Shown here: one piece after another, positions 1-8,050 of the stretch
How positions within the stretch are numbered: position 1 is the stretch's first letter
Layout of the letters: every line of letters starts with the position of its first letter
Source: an uncultured Prevotella sp.
GTDB taxonomy: Bacteria > Bacteroidota > Bacteroidia > Bacteroidales > Bacteroidaceae
DNA length: 47,570 nt
Reading direction: 5' to 3'
Assembly: GCA_900314935.1 (NCBI GenBank)
Contig: OMXE01000024.1
Coordinates: forward strand, 1 to 47,570
Notes under the pieces: model-generated
The model's database searches: none
What the model was told of the DNA's origin: nothing
The model's input: the letters and a program-made list of their open reading frames with translations, nothing else
Program-made: the position numbers and the translations under genes

Positions 1-60
1 TTGCATGTGTTAAGCCTGTAGCTAGCGTTCATCCTGAGCCAGGATCAAACTCTACATTGT
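1..60 (-). rRNA. 16S ribosomal RNA, 5' end (partial)
   Basis: Read on the minus strand, the first 60 bases contain the universal bacterial 16S start AGAGTTTGATCCTGGCTCAG followed by a Bacteroidota-type continuation (GATGAACGCTAGCTACAGGC). Counting back from the conserved AGAGTTTGAT puts the mature 5' end near position 60. The rest of the gene and the rRNA operon lie off the left edge of the window. Confidence 0.97.
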
Positions 61-316
61 AAAATTTCTATATGTTCTAGCAACACTAGTAAAACTAGAG
101 CCACTAGCTTTGTTATCTGTCTCAGAACGCCAATTCGTATCTATCGAGTACGTCAGTGCCAAACTGACAATGTCATATTGACGGTTCGATTACCCGGAAG
201 CCGGTTCCAATAACAGGAAACGGCAACCGCTTCTCGTACTACTTCTCTGTCTATGTAAGCATTTCAAAGATCTACCAAAACTCCCGCAACTCGTAAAAAT
301 AGTGCGAAAGCGGATG
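61..316 (-). other. 16S rRNA precursor leader
   Basis: This stretch lies between the inferred rRNA promoter and the 16S 5' end, so it should be the transcribed leader removed during rRNA maturation. No convincing coding region is present; a short plus-strand reading frame starting at 302 runs into the antisense of the aminotransferase gene and is not believed. Confidence 0.7.
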
Positions 317-347
317 CAAAGGTACACAATTTCTGCGAACCTGCAAA
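317..347 (-). promoter_or_regulatory. rRNA operon promoter
   Basis: On the minus strand TTTG (344-347), a 19-nt spacer and TACCTTTG (317-324) match the Bacteroidota -33/-7 consensus. The promoter points toward the 16S gene and would give a leader of about 250 nt. Confidence 0.75.
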
Positions 348-404
348 ATAAAATGCAACTTTTTTCACTTGTAGGCGAAGATTTTCGAAAAAGAGGACAA
401 AAGG

Positions 405-452
405 GAAGAAAAGAAAAATGCCTTTACCTTATTATTATATATTATAAAGGCA
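405..452 (-). terminator. rho-independent terminator after the aminotransferase gene
   Basis: Arms 419-426 (TGCCTTTA) and 445-452 (TAAAGGCA) form an 8-bp stem. Read on the minus strand the stem is followed by a T-rich run (complement of 404-418). It lies 18 bp beyond the stop of the gene ending at 470. Confidence 0.7.
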
Positions 453-469
453 CTTTTACCATCGAATTA

Positions 470-1633
470 TTAACCATGCAATGCCTTTTCCATACGAAGA
501 AGTCCCTCCTCAAGGATCTTCCGCGGACAAGCAATGTTAATCCTTATGAACGCCCCCTGGCTCTCCCCATACATTACTCCGTCGTTCATCCATACGCCAT
601 GACGATAGAGGTTATTCACAATCTCTGTAGATGATTTGCCCAAGGAAGAACAGTCAACCCACACCAGATAAGTTCCCTCCAATTTAACCACCTCCAAAGA
701 AGGGAAGTGCTTACTGAAGAAGTCGCACAAGAACTGGTAATTCGCAAAGAGATACGTATTCAGTTGTCTCAGCCACTCTGCCCCCTCCTCGGTATAGGCT
801 GCCTCAGTAGCAATAACCCCGAATGGATTCACATCGCACACCTCATGGATATTGATAGCGCGGTCGATTCTTTCCCGCTTCGTCCGATCCTTCACAATAA
901 TATTCGCAATCTGCAGTCCGGCGATATTGAAAGCCTTCGTCGGTGCCACGCAGGTAGCACTGTTCTTCAGGAAATCATCCGACAGTGAAGCGAAGGGCGT
1001 ATACTCATTTCCAGGCATCACCAGTTCACAGTGAATCTCATCAGAGATGACGAATACGTCGTGTTTCTGGCAAATCTCCCCCATGCGCTGCAGTTCTTCT
1101 TTCTTCCACACGCGTCCTGCCGGATTATGTGGATTACAAAGCAAGAAGATGCGCACCCGACTGTCAGCGCATTTCCGTTCAAAATCGTCCCAATCTACGA
1201 CATAGGTATTATTCTTGTAAACCAAATGATTCTCCTCAACCAAGCACCCTTGATTGCGGATGCTCGAGAAGAAGCAATTGTACACTGGTGTCTGCACCAG
1301 CACCTTGTCACCCGGTAAGGTCAATCCCCGCACGATGGCCGAAATAGCAGGTACGACACCCGATGTATAGATTATATCCGATGGCTTTACCCCTTGTAAC
1401 CCATGCCGATCCTCAAACCATCTGATTACCGATTCATAATAGCTATCCGGCACATGGGTATAGCCGAACACCCCATGGTCCACACGTTGCCGAAGCGCTT
1501 CCGTAATCTGGGGAAGCACCCGAAAATCCATATCAGCCACCCAGAGAGGAATGATATCATCCTGAGCAGCCTCGTCCCATTTCACACTATTGGTGTTTCG
1601 ACGCGGAATGATTTCATCGAAATTATATTTCAT
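470..1633 (-). CDS. MalY/PatB-type PLP aminotransferase (putative C-S lyase)
   Basis: The 387-residue protein is a fold-type I pyridoxal-phosphate enzyme of the MalY/PatB group, which usually cleaves cystathionine and other cysteine S-conjugates to a thiol, pyruvate and ammonia in the cytoplasm. Visible family marks are the N-terminal RRNTNSVKWD segment, the opening WVADMDF typical of this group, NPHNPAGRVW (167-176), SDEIHCEL (197-204) and the Schiff-base lysine in APTKAFNIAGLQ (K233). Length is normal for the family. It starts 5 bp after the DUF3737 gene, so the two are probably one transcript, ended by the terminator at 405-452. The exact substrate (cystathionine lyase or another C-S lyase) cannot be read from sequence. 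Confidence 0.88.
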   Translation of the reverse strand: MKYNFDEIIPRRNTNSVKWDEAAQDDIIPLWVADMDFRVLPQITEALRQRVDHGVFGYTHVPDSYYESVIRWFEDRHGLQGVKPSDIIYTSGVVPAISAIVRGLTLPGDKVLVQTPVYNCFFSSIRNQGCLVEENHLVYKNNTYVVDWDDFERKCADSRVRIFLLCNPHNPAGRVWKKEELQRMGEICQKHDVFVISDEIHCELVMPGNEYTPFASLSDDFLKNSATCVAPTKAFNIAGLQIANIIVKDRTKRERIDRAINIHEVCDVNPFGVIATEAAYTEEGAEWLRQLNTYLFANYQFLCDFFSKHFPSLEVVKLEGTYLVWVDCSSLGKSSTEIVNNLYRHGVWMNDGVMYGESQGAFIRINIACPRKILEEGLLRMEKALHG

Positions 1634-1638
1634 AAGTC

Positions 1639-2484
1639 TTATCGTGTTTCTATCAAACAGTCGGCAGGAGGCAGGATATTCTCATCGATGGTTACGCTAC
1701 CTATGGAGTCGGCCACCACATGACCGGTACGCGGGTTCTTGATATTGGTTATCGTTCCGAAGATGGATGCATTCACCTCAGAATCCTCGAACATCCGGTC
1801 GCACGCATCATCAAAGGTACAGTCCTCCATAACCAGTCCTTTTACATAGCACAATGGCTGCTCACCACCGATATGGCAACGCACCAACCGCAAGTTCTCT
1901 GAATGCCATCCCAGGTACTCCCCATCGATTACGCTATCATAAATCACCACGTTCTTACATTCCCAAAACGAATCCTTGGTGGTGATCTTAGCATGGTGTA
2001 CCTCCACGTTCTCGCAATATTGGAACACATATTTCGAATCGCTCTCCAATCCGTCAACATACACATCCTTGCAGAACATGAACGGATAAGTACCCTCATG
2101 CAGTGTCACGTTCCTGACCTTCAATCCCTGAACGCGCCAGAAAGTCTCATCAGCATCATTGATGGTTACGTTCTCCAGTTCCAAGTTCCACATCTCCCTG
2201 AAGAACTTCGGTCCGTCGATGATGCAATCCTGCATCTTCATATCATTACTATACCAGATGGCAGACCGTGATCCCACTTCGAAATAGCTATTCGTGATGA
2301 GCGAGCCATCAACATGCCACAAAGGATATTTCCCGATGAAGTGGCAATGATCGATCTCCAGGTTGGAGCAGCACTTAATGCCCGACTCCCCCTCGGTGAT
2401 GGTTACATTCTCCAAACGAGTATCACGAATGGCGAACAACGGACGTTCCCCGCCAAATTGCTGGTCTTTTATCAATCTCTTCAC
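1639..2484 (-). CDS. DUF3737 family right-handed beta-helix protein
   Basis: The 281-residue protein looks like the DUF3737 family: it opens with a QQFGGERPLFA segment and consists of irregular repeats of about 20 residues (for example IDHCHFIGKYPLWHVDG) of the kind that build a parallel beta-helix. No signal peptide or membrane segment is visible, so it is probably cytoplasmic. The family has no established reaction that I know of. It is the promoter-proximal gene of a two-gene unit with the MalY/PatB-type enzyme (5-bp gap), an arrangement that hints at a shared metabolic or stress role, but that is inference. Confidence 0.8.
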   Translation of the reverse strand: MKRLIKDQQFGGERPLFAIRDTRLENVTITEGESGIKCCSNLEIDHCHFIGKYPLWHVDGSLITNSYFEVGSRSAIWYSNDMKMQDCIIDGPKFFREMWNLELENVTINDADETFWRVQGLKVRNVTLHEGTYPFMFCKDVYVDGLESDSKYVFQYCENVEVHHAKITTKDSFWECKNVVIYDSVIDGEYLGWHSENLRLVRCHIGGEQPLCYVKGLVMEDCTFDDACDRMFEDSEVNASIFGTITNIKNPRTGHVVADSIGSVTIDENILPPADCLIETR

Positions 2485-2516
2485 TTTTCTGCAGTTCTTA
2501 CGTTATGAATCGGCTA

Positions 2517-2524
2517 CAAAGATA
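2517..2524 (-). promoter_or_regulatory. -7 element upstream of the DUF3737/aminotransferase unit
   Basis: TATCTTTG on the minus strand matches the Bacteroidota -7 consensus TAnnTTTG and lies 32 bp upstream of the start at 2484. No clear TTG at the expected -33 spacing was found. Confidence 0.5.
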
Positions 2525-2640
2525 CAAAAGAAAAACAAAAAAACGAGAGCAAGAACACGTTAATCCGCTCTTTTTTGCATAATCAACGAAATTATAAGCA
2601 CAAAAAATGTGAAAACTGACTAACTTTAAAATAGTTTTTA

Positions 2641-2648
2641 TACTTTTG
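2641..2648 (+). promoter_or_regulatory. -7 element of the ino1 promoter
   Basis: TACTTTTG fits TAnnTTTG and lies 40 bp upstream of the ino1 start. The -33 region is only T-rich. The 2525-2640 gap holds nothing else recognisable. Confidence 0.55.
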
Positions 2649-2688
2649 CATCAAATTAAGAAACAAAACTCAAAAAGAAATTTTAAAA

Positions 2689-4017
2689 ATGGGTAAGACA
2701 AATGTGAAGCCTGCTGAGGGAAAGCTTGGAATCCTCGTAGTAGGCTGTGGAGCAGTTTCCACAACATTCATGACAGGTGTGCTGATGACTCGTAAAGGTT
2801 TGGCAAAGCCTGTCGGTTCCATGACACAGTATGATAAGATACGTATCGGTAAAGGCGATGACAAGAAGTATGTACCTTACAACGAGATCGTATCTCTCGC
2901 CAATCTCAACGACATTGTCTTCGGCTGCTGGGATGTATATCCCCAGAACGCCTATCAGGCAGCCATGTACGCCGAAGTCCTCAAGGAGAAGGACATCGAG
3001 CCTGTTCGTGACGAGTTGGAGAAGATCGTCCCCATGAAAGCTGCTTTCGACAAGAACTATGCCAAGCGACTAGACGGAGATAACGTGAAACAGTGCAAGA
3101 ACCGCTGGGACATGATGGAACAGGTTCGCGAGGATATCCGTTCGTTCAAGGAGAAGAACGGCTGTGCCCGTATCGTTGTGCTGTGGGCAGCTTCCACAGA
3201 GATCTATGTTCCCGTTGACGAGAAGGTTCACTATAAGCTCTCCGACCTCGAAGCAGCCATGAAGGCTGACGACCGTGAGCATATCGCTCCGTCCATGTGC
3301 TATGCCTATGCAGCACTGGTTGAGGGTGCTCCCTTCATCATGGGTGCTCCTAACACTACTGTTGACTTCCCCGCTATGTGGGAGTTGGCAGAGAAGACCA
3401 AGATGCCTATTGCCGGTAAGGACTTCAAGACCGGTCAGACATTGGTAAAGAGTGGTTTCGCCCCGATCATCGGAACCCGTTGTCTGGGTCTTAGTGGTTG
3501 GTTCTCCACCAATATCTTAGGTAACCGCGACGGTCTGGTACTCGACGAGCCCGCAAACTTCCGCACAAAGGAGGTGTCTAAGCTCTCTACTTTGGAGACC
3601 ATCCTGAAGCCAGAGATCCAACCCGACCTCTACGGACATGGCAACGACGAGGATACACAGTATTATCATAAGGTACGTATCAACTACTACCCGCCGCGCA
3701 ACGACAACAAGGAAGGCTGGGACAATATCGACATCTTCGGATGGATGGGCTACCCCATGCAGATCAAGATCAACTTCCTCTGCCGCGACAGTATCCTTGC
3801 TGCTCCGCTCTGTCTCGACCTCTGTCTGCTGAGCGACCTTGCCGCCCGCGCCGGTCGTTACGGTACTCAGCGCTTCCTGAGCTTCTTCCTGAAGAGTCCT
3901 ATGCACGACTACACCCAAGGTGAGGAAGCTGTTAACCACCTCTATCAGCAATACACCATGCTGAAGAATGCCATCCGCGAGATGGGCGGTTACGAACCAG
4001 ATGAAGAAATCGATTAA
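2689..4017 (+). CDS. ino1: inositol-3-phosphate synthase
   Basis: The 442-residue protein converts glucose-6-phosphate to 1L-myo-inositol-1-phosphate with NAD+ as a bound redox cofactor. The Rossmann NAD motif is at residues 14-24 (ILVVGCGAVST), and the family core is visible in GAPNTTVDFPA, PIAGKDFKTGQT and the LGLSGWFSTNILGN segment. The length is full. In Bacteroidota this enzyme feeds inositol phospholipids and inositol sphingolipids, but no phosphatidylinositol-phosphate synthase or phosphatase lies next to it here. Its last 17 bases overlap the start of the downstream GH25 gene, which suggests translational coupling to an envelope enzyme. Confidence 0.93.
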   Translation: MGKTNVKPAEGKLGILVVGCGAVSTTFMTGVLMTRKGLAKPVGSMTQYDKIRIGKGDDKKYVPYNEIVSLANLNDIVFGCWDVYPQNAYQAAMYAEVLKEKDIEPVRDELEKIVPMKAAFDKNYAKRLDGDNVKQCKNRWDMMEQVREDIRSFKEKNGCARIVVLWAASTEIYVPVDEKVHYKLSDLEAAMKADDREHIAPSMCYAYAALVEGAPFIMGAPNTTVDFPAMWELAEKTKMPIAGKDFKTGQTLVKSGFAPIIGTRCLGLSGWFSTNILGNRDGLVLDEPANFRTKEVSKLSTLETILKPEIQPDLYGHGNDEDTQYYHKVRINYYPPRNDNKEGWDNIDIFGWMGYPMQIKINFLCRDSILAAPLCLDLCLLSDLAARAGRYGTQRFLSFFLKSPMHDYTQGEEAVNHLYQQYTMLKNAIREMGGYEPDEEID

Positions 4018-5761
4018 GACATTAGAGAAATACCAAAGCAAGACAGCAGTGAGAATCATACTCTCGCTGCTGTTTTTAACATTGGCGGCTGTGTTCGTCA
4101 TTGTGCTCCTCCCTTTGGTCCCATCCTCCGAAGAGCAGCTAAAGGGTAGCATCGCCCGATTGGAGTATGATACCTATTATGAGGTGAGCATCGATGGGCA
4201 GCCCGCTTTCTACCTGACCAACTACGACAACTGGACCACCTGTCGCCTCTCCACCGACGCCAATGCCATCCCCAAGAATTCCAAGGTGGTGCATGGCACT
4301 TGGATTCGCCGCACGTTCACCCCGCTTTGCCGCGGAAGACTCTTAACCGAGGGCACCAACCCCAAGCAGTGGGAGCGCACGGAGAATGCGAAGATACGCG
4401 AAACCATGATGCAGCAACGACCTGTTGTTGAACAACGCATCACCGTTCTCAAGAAAAGGATTGAAGAGCTGCAGTATTTCCTGCGGGTGCATAAAGTCAT
4501 GGACGAGGGTTACAATGATATAGCCGATTATGAAAGCGCCGCCAAAGCCGACTTGGAGCAGACGCAGAAGGTGCTCACGATTCTTTCTGACACCAACAGC
4601 TTCAACAAGATGCGCGTGCGGTTCATACAGGAATATACCTTGCTGACCGACGATTCCGTTGTTAATAGACGACGGTCGGCCTGCCATATCCTGGAGATGG
4701 ATGCGCAGCGCAAGACCTGTGTAGTGCAGACCCGCAAGCACAGGAAGATACGAGGGGCACGAGCAGTGTATGATAACAGTCAGTCGGAAACCTTCCGTCT
4801 CACGGCCGACTCCCTGCTTCACCAGAACACCGATACGGTGAATGTGTTCCTGGCCATGAACGACAGTACCTATCATGGGGAGACCAACCGTTTGTGGATT
4901 CCTGAAGGGCACGGTGTGATGGAAGATACCGAAGGCAGAACCTACGACGGCATGTGGCACGAAGGAAAGCGCAACGGCTTCGGCATCTTGTTAGATGCCA
5001 ACGGTATGGTACGCATCGGCGAGTGGAAAGACAATGTGTATCAGGGCGAGCGACCCATCTACACCACGGAGCATATCTATGGCATTGACATCTCCCGCTA
5101 TCAGCACGATTTCGGAAAGAAGCACTATAGCATCGACTGGAGTAAGATTCGCATCTCGCATTTAGGCTCGAAGAGCAACAAGCGTATTACGGGAACGGTT
5201 GACTACCCCGTCTCTTTCTGTTACATCAAGAGTACCGAAGGCACCACCATTACCAATAAGTACTTCGTCAACGACTACAAGAATGCCCGAAACCACGGCA
5301 TTCGCTGCGGAGCCTATCATTTCTTCTCCACCCGCACCAGCGGTACCCAACAAGCCAACTATTTCATTCAGAACACCCTCTTCCATCCGGGTGACCTTCC
5401 CCCGGTGCTCGATGTGGAGCCTTCGGCTGCCCTCATCAAGGAGATGGGAGGAACAGAGGTGCTGTTGAACCGCATCCGTGTATGGATGAAAGCAGTGGAG
5501 AACCACCTTGGCGTGAAGCCCATCCTGTATGTCAGTCAGAACTTCATCAATAAATACCTGTCAGACGCCCCGGATATCAAAGACAACTACCAGGTATGGA
5601 TTGCCCGCTACGGGGAGTATAAGCCAGATGTAAAACTGGCCATCTGGCAGCTCAGTCCAGATGGCCATGTAAATGGTATTCACGGTGAGGTTGACATCAA
5701 TATCTTCAACGGCTACCGCGACCGCTTCGATGAATTCTTAGAGCGAAGCTGCATAAGATAG
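4001..5761 (+). CDS. membrane-anchored MORN-repeat GH25 lysozyme-like protein
   Basis: The reading frame opens at 3968, but the ATG at 4001 gives a typical start (MKKSIKTLEKYQ) and only 17 bp of overlap with ino1, so a 586-residue protein is preferred. Residues about 17-40 form one membrane segment; a charged, helical region follows; about 311-348 carry two MORN-type repeats (TYDGMWHEGKRNGFG and a following IGEWKDNVYQGE); about 360-580 are a glycoside hydrolase family 25 domain. The domain has YGIDISRYQ at its first strand, YIKSTEGTT, AYHFFS and the acidic pair D471-x-E473 in LDVEPS, matching the GH25 active site that cuts the MurNAc-GlcNAc bond of peptidoglycan. The protein probably sits in the inner membrane facing the periplasm. 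The C-terminal family call is firm; the role of the MORN part is unknown. Confidence 0.88.
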   Translation: MKKSIKTLEKYQSKTAVRIILSLLFLTLAAVFVIVLLPLVPSSEEQLKGSIARLEYDTYYEVSIDGQPAFYLTNYDNWTTCRLSTDANAIPKNSKVVHGTWIRRTFTPLCRGRLLTEGTNPKQWERTENAKIRETMMQQRPVVEQRITVLKKRIEELQYFLRVHKVMDEGYNDIADYESAAKADLEQTQKVLTILSDTNSFNKMRVRFIQEYTLLTDDSVVNRRRSACHILEMDAQRKTCVVQTRKHRKIRGARAVYDNSQSETFRLTADSLLHQNTDTVNVFLAMNDSTYHGETNRLWIPEGHGVMEDTEGRTYDGMWHEGKRNGFGILLDANGMVRIGEWKDNVYQGERPIYTTEHIYGIDISRYQHDFGKKHYSIDWSKIRISHLGSKSNKRITGTVDYPVSFCYIKSTEGTTITNKYFVNDYKNARNHGIRCGAYHFFSTRTSGTQQANYFIQNTLFHPGDLPPVLDVEPSAALIKEMGGTEVLLNRIRVWMKAVENHLGVKPILYVSQNFINKYLSDAPDIKDNYQVWIARYGEYKPDVKLAIWQLSPDGHVNGIHGEVDINIFNGYRDRFDEFLERSCIR

Positions 5762-5774
5762 TAACAACTGTCAA

Positions 5775-6629
5775 CTATTCTTCCGGAGCATGATCGATAA
5801 GTTCCATGAACTCGTCAAGTTTCGGCGTGATGATGATCTGGGTACGACGGTTGCGCTGCTTACCTACCTCGGTATTATTGCTGGCCAGCGGGTTATACTC
5901 ACCACGTCCACCTGCCGTCAACCGTTTCGGATCCACTCCGTAGTTGTTCTGCAGATACTGTACAACACTGGAAGCACGCAGACAAGAGAGGTCCCAGTTG
6001 TTTCGGATATTCTCACGAGAGATAGGCACATTGTCGGTGTTTCCTTCCACCAGCACATCATAATCCTTGTAGTCCATGATGATCTTGGCGATCTTCGAGA
6101 GTGTCTCAGCAGCACGGTCGTTGATTTCATACGATCCGCTCTTGTAGAGCATATTGTCGGCCAGCGAGATATACACCACTCCCTTCAGCACCTGTACATC
6201 CACCTCTTTCAGCTCTTCTTTCGTAAGCGAGCGGGTAAGATTATTGGTAAGCACCATGTTCAGGGAGTCGCTCTTCGACTTCAACTCGGTAAGATGACGG
6301 ATATACTGGTTACTCTCGTTGATCTGATCCACCAGTTTCTCGATAGAAACGTTGTTCTGGTTCGCATTCGTCAGACTCTTGTCGAGCGACCGCTGCAGGG
6401 CGGCATATGCCCTCTTCTGCTGGGCCAGCTGCTCCTCAAGCGAGGTAACGCGGGCATTGGCTCCAGCCAGTTGTTCCTTCACCACCTGATAGTTCGTATT
6501 CAGTTCCTTGTTCTCGTTCTGCAGGTTCTGGTTGTCCAGTCGGCAGTTCTCCAGATCTTTCTTACTGGCGCAGCTGCTGGCAAGGAACACCACAGCAGTA
6601 GCTGTCATCCAAACAATACTTTTTTTCAT
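5775..6629 (-). CDS. OmpA/MotB-type peptidoglycan-binding lipoprotein
   Basis: The 284-residue protein begins with a lipoprotein signal peptide ending in LASSC (lipidated C20). Residues about 25-115 are rich in N, Q, L and E in a coiled-coil pattern, and residues about 150-270 are an OmpA-like domain (VEGNTDNVPIS, NWDLSCLRASSVVQYLQ, GRGEYNPLASN, QRNRRTQIII) that would bind the diaminopimelate of peptidoglycan. It probably ties the outer membrane to the wall from the periplasmic side. It is convergent with the GH25 gene, ending 13 bp from it, and no strong terminator is visible between them. A TATAATTG motif upstream is a weak -7 candidate. Confidence 0.88.
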   Translation of the reverse strand: MKKSIVWMTATAVVFLASSCASKKDLENCRLDNQNLQNENKELNTNYQVVKEQLAGANARVTSLEEQLAQQKRAYAALQRSLDKSLTNANQNNVSIEKLVDQINESNQYIRHLTELKSKSDSLNMVLTNNLTRSLTKEELKEVDVQVLKGVVYISLADNMLYKSGSYEINDRAAETLSKIAKIIMDYKDYDVLVEGNTDNVPISRENIRNNWDLSCLRASSVVQYLQNNYGVDPKRLTAGGRGEYNPLASNNTEVGKQRNRRTQIIITPKLDEFMELIDHAPEE

Positions 6630-6798
6630 CTTTTATTTCCTTTCTTTTATTAATTATTCTACATTCAATAACACTTTCGCACTGCAATTATAGTGCAAAA
6701 TCATGAATAAAACGGCAAGAATCCGCATATTGTTGCATTAGTTTATGGAAATTTAACCACCACTTGTCGTGCCTTATTGTATATTAACTTCTCGCAGC

Positions 6799-7075
6799 GA
6801 GGAAAAGTCTAACGATGTGAACTTTTTCGTTAAGCCAAATGAGCCATTCAAGTTTTCACCGGATTCGTGAGGTTCGTTTCAAAGTGTTCCTTCGGATTCA
6901 CGAATGAAGTATTCGCCCCAGCGGCGTTTAACATTATTTAATGTTGGCGGATGCAGTATTTCGTAATTTTTGCGTTTTAAAAGAAGTTCAACTAAGAATG
7001 TAGGCAATGATGAAAAAGTTCATGTATTTATGGTGTGTTTTCGCTCTGTTTGGTTTGGTGGCGTGCAGTGATGAA
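6799..7075 (+). repeat. shared promoter-leader-signal-peptide cassette, copy A
   Basis: First of four related 5' cassettes (others at 7743, 10581 and 14243). Copy A has one GTGAACTTTT box (6817-6826) instead of two, and the TTG/TATATTTG core present in the other copies is missing: CCATTCAAGTTTTCACC runs straight into GGATTCGTGA. It keeps the leader inverted repeat ATTCGTGA/TCACGAAT (6863-6870, 6898-6905), a second hairpin AACATTA-TT-TAATGTT (6930-6945), and the signal-peptide codons to about 7075. Upstream, 6630-6798 holds nothing recognisable beyond a small GCACT/AGTGC inverted repeat (6679-6696). Confidence 0.85.
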
Positions 7076-7462
7076 GATGATGAGCCAGTTCAGATAAAAG
7101 CGTCAACCGATCTTGATGCATCGTTACTGCCAGGCTACTGGCTCCTGGTAAAGGATGACACCAAGCAGAATACTGGTATATGGATTTCAGACAAAGAAGA
7201 TATTGTAGCCAGTGTAATGGGAAAGCCTGTAACGTTCTTTTATTTGCCCAATGGATTGGAAGCCCCCGCAAAACGTATAGAGTCATCTTATTGGTATGAG
7301 AAGAATGGTGTTATCGGCATCTGGATGTGGGAAGGCAGAAGAACGATCTTGAAACTGAGCAAGGATAGAATGACGATGATGACGACTTCATACATCGATG
7401 ATTCATCGCCCGTTATTCAAGAATATGAACGTTTGGCTGACCCCATTGTGATAGAGGAGTAA
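7007..7462 (+). CDS. small lipoprotein, cassette family member A (possibly lipocalin-like)
   Basis: The 151-residue protein starts with the shared signal peptide MMKKFMYLWCVFALFGLVAC and is lipidated at C20, followed by an acidic stretch (SDEDDEP), so it should be an envelope lipoprotein. The mature part, with GYWLLVKDD, SYWYEKNGVIGIWMWEG and ILKLSKDRMTMM, has the alternating strands and tryptophans seen in small lipocalin-like lipoproteins of Bacteroidota, but I cannot assign a family firmly. Nothing in the mature part resembles the other three cassette proteins. Its cassette lacks the distal promoter; a proximal one is possible at about 6945-6971 (TTG, then a T-rich TTTTTGC). Confidence 0.75.
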   Translation: MMKKFMYLWCVFALFGLVACSDEDDEPVQIKASTDLDASLLPGYWLLVKDDTKQNTGIWISDKEDIVASVMGKPVTFFYLPNGLEAPAKRIESSYWYEKNGVIGIWMWEGRRTILKLSKDRMTMMTTSYIDDSSPVIQEYERLADPIVIEE

Positions 7463-7584
7463 CTTTGGTACGAGTGGAGAACGATCTGTGTTCAAATATA
7501 CTTTGAGTGAGAATCATAGTTATTAGTGGGTTAATTATTCACATTATTCAAATTTGTTTCTCCCTTTTTCTACGAATTAGGCAA

Positions 7585-7646
7585 ATTATCGGAGCAGTGA
7601 GTGCAATGCCAAATGCATTTGGGCATTGCCGAGTCGTGACGATAAT
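7585..7646 (+). repeat. hairpin element R1 (constant flanks, palindromic core)
   Basis: ATTATCG (7585-7591) and CGATAAT (7640-7646) bracket GGAGCAGTGAGTGC, a palindromic core (AATGCC AAATGCATTT GGGCATT) and GAGTCGTGA. A second copy follows 73 bp later. The rest of the 520-bp gap between the genes at 7007 and 7984 holds R2 and cassette B; a GTGAGAATCATAGTTATTA stretch near 7508 recurs near 10477. Confidence 0.8.
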
Positions 7647-7657
7647 CGCTGAAGGCA

Positions 7658-7718
7658 ATTATCGGAGCAGTGAGTGCCAAAGATGCTTGTATCAATTTGG
7701 CTGAGTCGTGACGATAAT
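7658..7718 (+). repeat. hairpin element R2
   Basis: It has the same outer arms (ATTATCG/CGATAAT), GGAGCAGTGAGTGC and GAGTCGTGAC as R1, but a different inner core (CAAAGATGCTTGTATCAATTTG). Constant flanks with changed cores are typical of REP-like structural elements. Confidence 0.8.
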
Positions 7719-7742
7719 CGCTGAAGGCAATTCCTTACCCTT

Positions 7743-8050
7743 GGCGAGAAAAAGTCTAACGAATGTGAACTTTTGTGAACTTTTTTCTCGCTAATTATTT
7801 GGAACTATCATTTGTAGTATCTATATTTGCAACGGATTGGTGGTGTTCATTTTATATGCGTTCATTCCGATTCACTAATGAAGTACACCCTGGCAGTGTT
7901 TAACATTATTTATTATTTGTAGAAGCAAGGTTTCGCAATTTTTGCATTTATATAAGAAAGAAATTTAACTAAATATGTAGGCAATGATGAAAAAGTTCAT
8001 GTATTTATGGTGCGCTTTCGTCTTTCTCGGTTTAGTGGCGTGCAGTGATG
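7743..8050 (+). repeat. shared promoter-leader-signal-peptide cassette, copy B
   Basis: This is a full-length copy. In order it holds an inverted repeat GCGAGAAAAAGT/ACTTTTTTCTCGC (about 7744-7791), two tandem GTGAACTTTT boxes, a consensus promoter, a leader inverted repeat ATTGGTG/CACTAAT (7836-7842, 7873-7879) that pairs through a G-U, an AT-rich stretch, and signal-peptide codons nearly identical to copy A from about 7978 to 8050. Confidence 0.88.
7765..7829 (+). promoter_or_regulatory. cassette B promoter with tandem upstream boxes
   Basis: Two adjacent GTGAACTTTT boxes (7765-7784) are followed by 14 nt, then TTG (7799-7801), a 20-nt spacer and TATATTTG (7822-7829). The layout and spacing are identical in copies C and D, which points to an activator site one helical turn per box. 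Confidence 0.8.

Noticed and set aside
302..634. 110-residue plus-strand reading frame at the left end
   Set aside because: It overlaps the rRNA promoter, a terminator and the antisense of the aminotransferase gene.
3968..4000. Upstream start (3968) for the GH25 gene
   Set aside because: It would add 11 residues read from the ino1 end in another frame; the ATG at 4001 gives a typical membrane-anchor start.
3517..4152. 211-residue minus-strand reading frame over the ino1/GH25 junction
   Set aside because: It is antisense to two well-supported genes and has no family resemblance.
7585..7718. Possible CRISPR array (two similar units 73 bp apart)
   Set aside because: There are only two units, the variable part is a palindromic core rather than a spacer, single copies occur elsewhere in both orientations, and no cas gene is present.
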